This document shows, piece after piece, positions 1 through 5,719 of a stretch of 14,452 nt of DNA. Origin of the DNA: an uncultured bacterium (GTDB lineage Bacteria > Bacillota > Clostridia > Christensenellales > Borkfalkiaceae); NCBI GenBank assembly GCA_934871445.1, contig CAKXBD010000041.1, positions 1-14,452 on the forward strand, read 5' to 3'. Numbering within the stretch: position 1 is the stretch's first letter; every line of letters begins with the position of its first letter. The notes under the pieces are model-generated. The model ran no database searches. It had not been told where the DNA came from and saw nothing but the letters and a program-made list of their open reading frames with translations. The position numbers were made by a program, and so were the translations under genes.

Positions 1-2249
1 GCCTTCAACAATCTGTCCACCTCCGCCTTAGCGGCTTCGGAAATGCTCCCGTCGCTTTGAATTCCGTCGAGAATTGCCGACGAGCCGAGATTGGAAGTGA
101 GAATGATGACGGTATTTTTGAAATCGACGGTTCTGCCCTGTCCGTCCGTAATGCGTCCGTCGTCCAGAACCTGCAAGAGGACGTTGAACACGTCGGGATG
201 TGCCTTTTCAACTTCGTCGAACAGTACGACGGAATAAGGCTTGCGCCTTACGGCCTCGGTGAGCTGTCCGCCCTCGTCGTAACCGACATATCCGGGAGGC
301 GCGCCGATGAGCCTCGAAACGGAATATTTTTCCATATATTCGCTCATGTCGATGCGAACCATATTCTTTTCGTCGTCGAACAGAGCCCGCGCGAGCGTTT
401 TTGCGAGCTCCGTCTTACCCACGCCGGTAGGGCCGAGGAAAAGGAAAGACCCGATCGGCCGCCCGGGGTCGGCAATTCCCGCACGGGAGCGCAGAATGGC
501 GTCCGACACGGCGTCGACGGCCTCATCTTGTCCCACGACTCTCTGATGCAAAGTTTCGGGAAGGCGGAGGAGCTTCTCGCGTTCCCCTTCCATGAGCTTG
601 GACACGGGGATTCCCGTCCAGCGGGCGACGATGCGGGCGATTTCCTCTTCCGTCACGCGGTCTCGAAGGAGCGTGGAATCTTTGGCGGAAGCCGCCGCTT
701 TTTCGCTATCTTCCAGTTCTTTTTTCAATTGAGGAATCTTGCCGTACTGCAATTTGGAGGCGGTTTCGAGGTCGTATTCTCTCTGCGCCTTTTCGAGCTG
801 CGCATTTGCCTGTTCGAGCTCCTCCCGAATTTTCTGAACCTTGCCGATAGAATTTTTCTCGTTGTCCCATTTGCTCTTCATTTCCGCGTATTGAGCGCGT
901 AAGGAGGCGAGCTCCTTTTGCGTATCGGCGAGGTGCGCGGCGGAAAGATTGTCCGTCTCCTTTTTGAGGGCGTTTTCCTCGATTTCGAGCTGCATGATCT
1001 TTCGGGAAATCTCATCCATTTCCGCAGGCATGGACTCCATTTCCGTCTTGATCATGGCGCAAGCCTCATCGACGAGGTCGATGGCCTTGTCGGGCAGGAA
1101 ACGGTCGGTGATGTAACGATTGGATAAAGTCGCCGCCGCAATTAACGCATTGTCCTGAATTTTGACGCCGTGATATACCTCATAGCGCTCTTTTAAGCCC
1201 CGCAGAATGGAAATCGTATCCTCGACCGTGGGTTCGTCCACCATGACGGGTTGGAACCTCCGTTCAAGGGCGGGATCCTTTTCGATATATTTGCGGTATT
1301 CGTCCAAGGTCGTCGCGCCGATACAGTGCAATTCGCCGCGCGCCAGCATGGGTTTTAACAGATTCCCCGCGTCCATGGCCCCGTCCGTTTTGCCCGCACC
1401 GACAATCGTGTGCAGCTCGTCGATAAAGAGGATAATGCCGCCCTCGCTCTTCTTGACTTCGGACAATACGGCTTTCAGACGTTCCTCGAACTCTCCGCGG
1501 AATTTCGCCCCCGCAATTAAAGCGCCTATATCGAGCGAAAAGACCTTGCGGTTTTTGAGGGAATCGGGGACGTCTCCCTTCATGATACGAATGGCGAGCC
1601 CTTCGGCGATTGCGGTTTTACCGACGCCCGCCTCGCCGATCAATACGGGATTGTTTTTCGTCTTTCTCGACAAAATCCGGATGACGTTCCGAATTTCCTC
1701 GTCCCTGCCGATAACGGGGTCGATTTTATGCTGTCTCGCCTTTTCGACGAGATCGGTGCCGTACTTATTGAGCACGTCGTAAGTATCCTCGGGATTTTCG
1801 CTGTTTACGCGCTGATTTCCGCGCACGCTCGCCACGGCCTGCATAAAAGCGTTCTGTTCGATAGAAAACTGCTTCAAGAGTCTCTTTATCGCCGCATCAG
1901 GTTTTTCCGTCAGACCGAAGAAGAGGTGTTCCACGGACACATAGCTGTCCCCCATCTTCGCCGCTTGTTTTTCCGCGGCGTCCAAAGCCTCCGCCAAAGC
2001 GGAAGAGAGATATTGTTCCGCGCCGCTCACTTTTACACAACGGGCAATTTCTCCCTGCGCCGCCGAACGCAATCCTTCCAAATCGATCTCCATTTTTTTC
2101 AAAAGCTGAGGAATCAATCCCTCGTCCGCCGTGATCAGAGCGTAAAAAAGATGCACCTGCCCGATTTCCTGATTGCCGTATTCTTTTGCGACGCTCTGCG
2201 CCTCCTGCAAAGCCGTCACGGATTTTTCCGTAAATTTCCGCATATCCAT
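1..2249 (-). CDS. clpB: ClpB disaggregase (AAA+ chaperone), C-terminal end cut by left edge
   Basis: This is the ATP-driven cytoplasmic disaggregase that pulls proteins out of aggregates together with DnaK. The visible 749 residues begin MDMRKFTEKS. They show the N-terminal Clp repeat domain (about 1-150), first AAA+ module with Walker A GEAGVGKT at 205-212 and Walker B ILFIDELH, a long coiled-coil middle domain (about 400-520) that separates ClpB from ClpC and ClpA, and a second AAA+ module with Walker A GPTGVGKT at 606-613 and pore loop GYVGYDEGG. Both Walker A positions match E. coli ClpB almost exactly, so about 110 C-terminal residues lie outside the window. The start at 2249 is favoured over the ATG two codons later because GGGGAGG sits 8 nt upstream. 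No CIRCE element (HrcA site) is seen upstream. A degenerate CtsR-like direct repeat lies about 70-90 bp upstream. Confidence 0.97.
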   Translation of the reverse strand, partial: MDMRKFTEKSVTALQEAQSVAKEYGNQEIGQVHLFYALITADEGLIPQLLKKMEIDLEGLRSAAQGEIARCVKVSGAEQYLSSALAEALDAAEKQAAKMGDSYVSVEHLFFGLTEKPDAAIKRLLKQFSIEQNAFMQAVASVRGNQRVNSENPEDTYDVLNKYGTDLVEKARQHKIDPVIGRDEEIRNVIRILSRKTKNNPVLIGEAGVGKTAIAEGLAIRIMKGDVPDSLKNRKVFSLDIGALIAGAKFRGEFEERLKAVLSEVKKSEGGIILFIDELHTIVGAGKTDGAMDAGNLLKPMLARGELHCIGATTLDEYRKYIEKDPALERRFQPVMVDEPTVEDTISILRGLKERYEVYHGVKIQDNALIAAATLSNRYITDRFLPDKAIDLVDEACAMIKTEMESMPAEMDEISRKIMQLEIEENALKKETDNLSAAHLADTQKELASLRAQYAEMKSKWDNEKNSIGKVQKIREELEQANAQLEKAQREYDLETASKLQYGKIPQLKKELEDSEKAAASAKDSTLLRDRVTEEEIARIVARWTGIPVSKLMEGEREKLLRLPETLHQRVVGQDEAVDAVSDAILRSRAGIADPGRPIGSFLFLGPTGVGKTELAKTLARALFDDEKNMVRIDMSEYMEKYSVSRLIGAPPGYVGYDEGGQLTEAVRRKPYSVVLFDEVEKAHPDVFNVLLQVLDDGRITDGQGRTVDFKNTVIILTSNLGSSAILDGIQSDGSISEAAKAEVDRLLK

Positions 2250-2319
2250 AACTTTTGCCTCCCCTTCCGCTCGCGGCGGAATTTCTTATTTTCGCTATAT
2301 TTTTAACCCTTTTTTCTCC

Positions 2320-2338
2320 TTTTCAAACGTTTTTCAAA
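2320..2338 (-). promoter_or_regulatory. Direct repeat upstream of clpB, possibly degenerate CtsR-like site over a weak -35
   Basis: On the plus strand TTTTCAAA occurs twice, separated by CGT, giving an 11-bp period (2320-2327 and 2331-2338). Read on the minus strand this gives two TTGAAA hexamers that could act as -35 boxes for clpB, although I see no good -10 at the right spacing. CtsR recognises a heptad ending in GTCAAA repeated with a 3-bp spacer. Here each heptad differs from that at its first positions and the spacer is one base longer, so the resemblance is weak. The rest of the 317-bp gap 2250-2566 holds the clpB ribosome site, the terminator at 2402-2430 and nothing else I recognise. 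Confidence 0.25.
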
Positions 2339-2401
2339 TAACTTTTCGTAAAATATTTAGCGAAGTCTTTTTTCAGGCAGAAACATTTTCATTACGGGAT
2401 A

Positions 2402-2430
2402 GAAAATAAAAACAGCCGCTTGCGCGACTG
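2402..2430 (-). terminator. Intrinsic terminator of the zinc-ribbon gene, upstream of clpB
   Basis: Read on the minus strand, CAGTCGC and GCGGCTG form a 7-bp stem (one G-U pair) closed by a GCAA tetraloop of the stable GNRA class. It is followed directly by TTTTTATTTTC. The hairpin is poorer on the plus strand (a C-A mismatch and no T run), so it acts on minus-strand transcription. It ends the transcript of the small zinc-ribbon gene about 137 bp past its stop and insulates clpB, which must have its own promoter between here and 2250. Confidence 0.85.
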
Positions 2431-2566
2431 AATTTTCAAAAGATTTTTTTTGCGTATTATCGGATCTTTTCTTATTTTATATCGAGCGTACTTTGCCTAT
2501 TGAACAAATCGGTTTAACCCATTCGAAATATTTCTCTTGCAGGATACGAATTTTCCTTTCCGCCGC

Positions 2567-2845
2567 TTATGATTGCGTGACGATTGCCCAAATAATCAGT
2601 CCGGCGACAAGGATTGCGCCGAGAATCAGTCGAATACGAAAAAGTTTTTTTGCGTCCATGGGTACATACTGTTTATATCCGCAGACGGGGCACTTCCCGT
2701 TTTCGGTTTCGGAGCCGCATTTCGGACAACGACTTTTTTGGGGTTGAGCTTGATTATTTTCCTGTCCCTTTTCGGCCTTTTTTGCAGTATTTATAGTATC
2801 TTTTTTTTCGTCTTTCGTCTTTTTTTGTTCGTCTTTGTTATTCAT
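2567..2845 (-). CDS. Small zinc-ribbon protein with one C-terminal membrane segment, function unknown
   Basis: This is a 92-residue protein from the ATG at 2845. Residues 1-38 are a charged Lys/Glu/Asp/Gln-rich stretch. Residues 40-55 form a zinc ribbon, with CPKCG at 40-44 and CPVCG at 52-56. A single hydrophobic segment follows at about 72-88, ending just before the C-terminus (AIVTQS). The layout suggests a tail-anchored protein with the zinc ribbon in the cytoplasm. Similar short zinc-ribbon membrane proteins are common in Firmicutes and mostly unnamed; I cannot assign a role. GAAGGTGAAGG just upstream is a plausible ribosome site. The reading frame stays open far upstream through the tandem-repeat leader, and GTG 3067 lies in frame within the transcript, so a 166-residue form with a long K/R/E/G-rich extension is possible. 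The ATG 3187 in the same frame lies upstream of the promoter and is excluded. Confidence 0.7.
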   Translation of the reverse strand: MNNKDEQKKTKDEKKDTINTAKKAEKGQENNQAQPQKSRCPKCGSETENGKCPVCGYKQYVPMDAKKLFRIRLILGAILVAGLIIWAIVTQS

Positions 2846-2852
2846 TCCTTCA

Positions 2853-3041
2853 CCTTCTTTTCTGTTCGGTTTCTCTGCCCGGTCTTTCCCTTTCTCCTCT
2901 GTTCGGTTTCCTCTCTCGGTCTTTCCTTTCTCCCTGTTCGGTTTCCCCTCTCGGTCTTTCCTTTCTCCCTGTTCGGTTTCCCCTCTCGGTCTTTCCTTTC
3001 TCCCCTGTTCGGTTTCCCCTCTCGGTCCCCGTCGTCCTTTC
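2853..3041 (-). repeat. T-free leader with five copies of a 35-37-bp tandem repeat
   Basis: On the minus (transcribed) strand these 189 consecutive bases contain no T; the plus strand has no A. Inside lie five copies of a unit marked by CCGAAC, with plus-strand GTTCGG at 2864, 2901, 2936, 2971 and 3007. The spacings are 37, 35, 35 and 36. The third and fourth copies are nearly identical and the outer ones more diverged. With no T there can be no stop codon and no ATG, GTG or TTG in any minus frame, so all three frames are open. The unit carries several ribosome-site-like runs (GGGAG, AGGAAAG, GAGGGG). It lies between the promoter at 3126-3154 and the zinc-ribbon start codon, so it should be the 5' leader of that mRNA, or an N-terminal extension of the protein. 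Confidence 0.9.
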
Positions 3042-3125
3042 AATTGCGAAAACGTTTTTTCCGTCACCGTTTTCTTTTTTCGTTTCGCCTCGTGTCCTGT
3101 TCGGCCGTTGTATTTTTCTGCTTTT

Positions 3126-3154
3126 ATTGTAGCATAAATTTTTCTTTCCCGCAA
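3126..3154 (-). promoter_or_regulatory. Sigma-A promoter for the zinc-ribbon gene
   Basis: On the minus strand a -35 TTGCGG (3149-3154), a 17-bp spacer and a -10 TACAAT (3126-3131) are preceded by TG one base before the -10, the extended -10 form. Transcription should start near 3119, which gives a leader of about 270 nt before the ATG at 2845 and covers the whole tandem repeat. The promoter is back-to-back with the plus-strand promoter at 3193-3221, with 38 bp between the -35 boxes. Confidence 0.8.
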
Positions 3155-3192
3155 CAAAATAAAAGCACGCGCCCGTTTTTTTGTCAAAAAAC

Positions 3193-3221
3193 TTGAAAAA
3201 CGGAGAAAAATCTGTTATAAT
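3193..3221 (+). promoter_or_regulatory. Sigma-A promoter for the DUF2156/GNAT gene
   Basis: TTGAAA (3193-3198), a 17-bp spacer and a perfect TATAAT (3216-3221) with a TG extended -10. Transcription should start near 3228. This position decides the start codon of the following gene: the ATG at 3222 would touch the -10 and lie upstream of the transcript, so the ATG at 3246 behind AGAAAGG is the likely start. Confidence 0.88.
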
Positions 3222-3245
3222 ATGGAAAAAAGAAGAAGAAAGGCC

Positions 3246-4634
3246 ATGCAATTCACTCCCATAGACAAAAGTAACCTAAACAAACTTGCAGAATATTATA
3301 AACAATGCACCTATCGTATCAGCGACTATTCCGCGGGAATCAAAATCATGTGGCAAAATTCGGAATACGCATACGCGGAAGCCTGCGGCTGCCTTTTGGT
3401 CAAAAGTCGTTGGTATGGACAAGACTATTTCGATTATCCTGTCCCGTCAGGAGAAAATGCAGACATTCGGGGCGCATTGAGCGCATGCGGAGAATACTGT
3501 GCGGAACATTTTATACCCTTTCGCCTCTGCGATGTGCCCGCCTGTGCCGTCTGTACGGTTTTGAGCTGTTATCCGAACATCGAAATTCGCGTAGAACGTA
3601 ACTTTGACGATTATCTCTATCTTGCGGGGGATTTTATTAAATTTGAAGGAAAGAAATACGCAGGGCAGCGCAATCATATCCGTAAATTCCGAGCCTTATA
3701 CCCCGAAGCGCAATTTGAAACGTTCGGAAAGGCCGATCACGATCGAATCCGCGCGTTCTGGAAGAAATTCGGCGACCGGAATAATACGCCGGGCGCAAAG
3801 ACGGAGCTCAAATTCGCCCATGCGATGACGGAATACGTGGGCAGCGATTTATTTATTTCGGGCGGATTCACGCGGAACGGAGAAATCATTTCCTTCTGCC
3901 TGAGCGAAATTTGCGGAGAAACGCTCATCGACCATATTGAAAAAGCTCTGCCCGACTATGAAGGAATCTACCCCGCGACGGTGCAGGAGTTTGCAAAAGC
4001 CTTTGCGGGCGGAGTGAAATATATCAATCGCGAGGACGATGCGGGGAGCCGCGGACTTCGTATTTCCAAACTGCAATATCAACCCTTGGAAATTCTCCGA
4101 AAGCATAGCGTGCACGTAAAGACGGCGATCAATCGGCTGAAAAAAATTCCCGTAATCAAGGGAGAAAACGGCGTTTCGCTGACGCCGATCACGGAAAGGG
4201 ATATACCCGCCTATAATCGTCTTTGTCTGGACGACGAACGCAACCGCTGGTGGGGATACGATTATCGGGAGGACTGTCCGAATCCCAGACGCGACTATTT
4301 TTATAAGGACCAGAAAAAAGACTTTTCCAACCGCATGGCGATGAATTTTGCGATTCGCAAAGACGGCAAATTTTTAGGTGAAGTCATCATTTATAATTTC
4401 GATTTTAAGGGCGGAGCGGAAATCGGAGTGCGTATTCTTCCGGAAGCAGACGGACAGGGCTTGGGCAGGTATGCGTTTTCTCTCGCCGCGAATTATGCGA
4501 TTTATACGCTCGAACTCACGCAAATCAACGGAAAATGTCTGAAAGAGAACATCGCTTCCGAAAAAATGCTTTCTTCCGTCATGCAGAAAATCGGGGAAGA
4601 CGACGTCTATTATTATTACCGTAAAATCGTATAA
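3246..4634 (+). CDS. Two-domain acyltransferase-fold protein: DUF2156 (LPG synthase C-like) plus GNAT acetyltransferase
   Basis: This is a 462-residue cytoplasmic protein with no signal peptide or membrane segment. Residues 1 to about 295 match the DUF2156 or phosphatidylglycerol lysyltransferase C-terminal family (a tandem GNAT-like fold that uses aminoacyl-tRNA in MprF). The telling stretches are KKYAGQRNHIRKF (136-148) and YINREDD...GLRISKLQYQP (259-280), both typical of the family. Residues about 310-462 form a second GNAT domain of the RimJ/RimL type, with acetyl-CoA loop GQGLGRYA (403-410) and a late asparagine/lysine segment NGKCLKENIASEKM. It is a single-gene transcript: own promoter, own terminator, divergent from the zinc-ribbon gene. 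The substrate cannot be read from sequence; free-standing DUF2156 proteins are mostly uncharacterised, and the absence of membrane segments argues against a complete MprF lipid-modifying enzyme. The domain calls are firm, the function open. Confidence 0.85.
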   Translation: MQFTPIDKSNLNKLAEYYKQCTYRISDYSAGIKIMWQNSEYAYAEACGCLLVKSRWYGQDYFDYPVPSGENADIRGALSACGEYCAEHFIPFRLCDVPACAVCTVLSCYPNIEIRVERNFDDYLYLAGDFIKFEGKKYAGQRNHIRKFRALYPEAQFETFGKADHDRIRAFWKKFGDRNNTPGAKTELKFAHAMTEYVGSDLFISGGFTRNGEIISFCLSEICGETLIDHIEKALPDYEGIYPATVQEFAKAFAGGVKYINREDDAGSRGLRISKLQYQPLEILRKHSVHVKTAINRLKKIPVIKGENGVSLTPITERDIPAYNRLCLDDERNRWWGYDYREDCPNPRRDYFYKDQKKDFSNRMAMNFAIRKDGKFLGEVIIYNFDFKGGAEIGVRILPEADGQGLGRYAFSLAANYAIYTLELTQINGKCLKENIASEKMLSSVMQKIGEDDVYYYYRKIV

Positions 4635-4660
4635 CTTCCGCTTTCATCAAATAACTTGGC

Positions 4661-4704
4661 AAAAAAATCCGAGGCGATCTTTGCAGGACGCCTCGGATTT
4701 AATT
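4661..4704. terminator. Bidirectional terminator between converging genes
   Basis: A 12-bp perfect stem pairs 4665-4676 with 4689-4700 (AAATCCGAGGCG and its complement) around a 12-nt loop. On the minus strand it is followed by seven T, on the plus strand by the looser TTTAATTTATAAAA. It ends the DUF2156/GNAT gene (stop 4634) and the lipoprotein gene coming from the other side (stop 4712). Confidence 0.9.
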
Positions 4705-4711
4705 TATAAAA

Positions 4712-5683
4712 TCAATCGCGCAAAATTTTTATCGGAATATCGGACGAGACCTTTTCGGGAAGCTCGATAATCACAACTATGCCTTTTTTCTTCTCTTCTC
4801 CCGACGCGCCGTCTCCCCAATCGTCTTCCCAATCCGCTATTCTCGCCATGACAAAATCGCCGATATATACCCATTGCGGTATATATGTTATCCCCGCATC
4901 TTCGTTGTACATTCCCGCGACGTAGAGACTTCCCGTTTCAAAAAATACGTCGTCGTATTCGGAAATCGCCTTCGGATATTTCCCGCCGTTTTCCGCTCCT
5001 TCAAAGGAGTATTTTTCTTTATTCGTTTGGTAAAACTCTGCCAACTCGGCGACTGAATTTACGATGACGGGTCCGAATTCTCCTCCCGTGCCGTAACCGA
5101 ACTGCCCGACGGCAAATTCGTCCATATCGTAGGAAGTTTTGTAATCGAATTGAATTCCGGGTTTCCCCTCGGGGTCGCCAGTGTAATATTCATCAGCGCC
5201 CTCCCTGTCCTTTTCCGCATCGATAATATCGAAACATTCTATTCCGATTTTATTTTCGTCTTTTTCCTCCCCGATTACCCGATAATGGAACCAATAGTCG
5301 AAAATAATTTTATACGTGTCCGTCGTGGTATTCAATTGATACCGACATGAACGGAACACCCCGTATTCGTACGGCTCTCCCCAGCCTTGCTCTTCGCTGC
5401 CGCCGGCAATCCTTTCAAAACCTTCAAAGTCGCCCTCGATATAATCGAATAATTTTTCTACACTTTCGTCGAAATCCTCTATTTTTGAAACGTCATCGTA
5501 TCTGAACTCGTTTTTCACGGCTTCTGCGTCATGTAAAAATATCCCGTCGCATAATCTTTGCAGCACAGCGTCCGTAGTTTCTTTTTGATTTGTCATCACC
5601 CACGTATCGAAAAAATCCGATAAAGAACAAGAAGACGCTAAAAACATCCCCGCCGCCAAAAAAATCGAAACTATTTTCTTCAT
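4712..5683 (-). CDS. Putative secreted lipoprotein (possibly DUF5104-like)
   Basis: This 323-residue protein starts with a lipoprotein signal: MKK, a hydrophobic stretch IVSIFLAAGMFLA and a lipobox-like LASSC with the lipidated cysteine at 19. It should be exported and anchored to the outer face of the membrane. The mature part is strongly acidic (many Asp, Glu, Tyr). The region at about 35-130 (DAVLQRLCDGIFLHDAEAV and on) resembles the DUF5104 family of Firmicute lipoproteins, from memory and not confirmed; the rest is not recognised. AAAGGAGG at 5688-5695 sits 4 nt before the ATG. It begins 36 nt after the cardiolipin synthase stop with no terminator between, so the two are probably co-transcribed from the promoter at 7598-7626, which hints at an envelope role without proving one. 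Confidence 0.8.
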   Translation of the reverse strand: MKKIVSIFLAAGMFLASSCSLSDFFDTWVMTNQKETTDAVLQRLCDGIFLHDAEAVKNEFRYDDVSKIEDFDESVEKLFDYIEGDFEGFERIAGGSEEQGWGEPYEYGVFRSCRYQLNTTTDTYKIIFDYWFHYRVIGEEKDENKIGIECFDIIDAEKDREGADEYYTGDPEGKPGIQFDYKTSYDMDEFAVGQFGYGTGGEFGPVIVNSVAELAEFYQTNKEKYSFEGAENGGKYPKAISEYDDVFFETGSLYVAGMYNEDAGITYIPQWVYIGDFVMARIADWEDDWGDGASGEEKKKGIVVIIELPEKVSSDIPIKILRD

Positions 5684-5719
5684 GTTTCCTCCTTTCCGTT
5701 CCGCCTCTTCTCCTCTTTT

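Noticed and set aside
57..902. Long plus-strand open frame opposite clpB
   Set aside because: It is the antisense shadow of a strongly conserved ClpB sequence, has no ribosome site, and encodes no recognisable protein.
2846..3187. Full 206-codon minus-strand frame starting at ATG 3187 as the true zinc-ribbon gene
   Set aside because: That ATG lies upstream of the -35 box at 3149-3154, so it would not be in the transcript from the only good promoter seen.
2573..3196. Plus-strand open frame of 207 codons across the tandem repeat, Phe/Ser/Leu/Pro-rich
   Set aside because: The plus strand there lacks A, so stop codons cannot occur in the repeat; the openness is a by-product. It is opposite the zinc-ribbon gene and has no ribosome site.
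3222..3245. ATG 3222 as the start of the DUF2156/GNAT gene
   Set aside because: It directly abuts the -10 TATAAT and precedes the expected transcription start; ATG 3246 has AGAAAGG before it.
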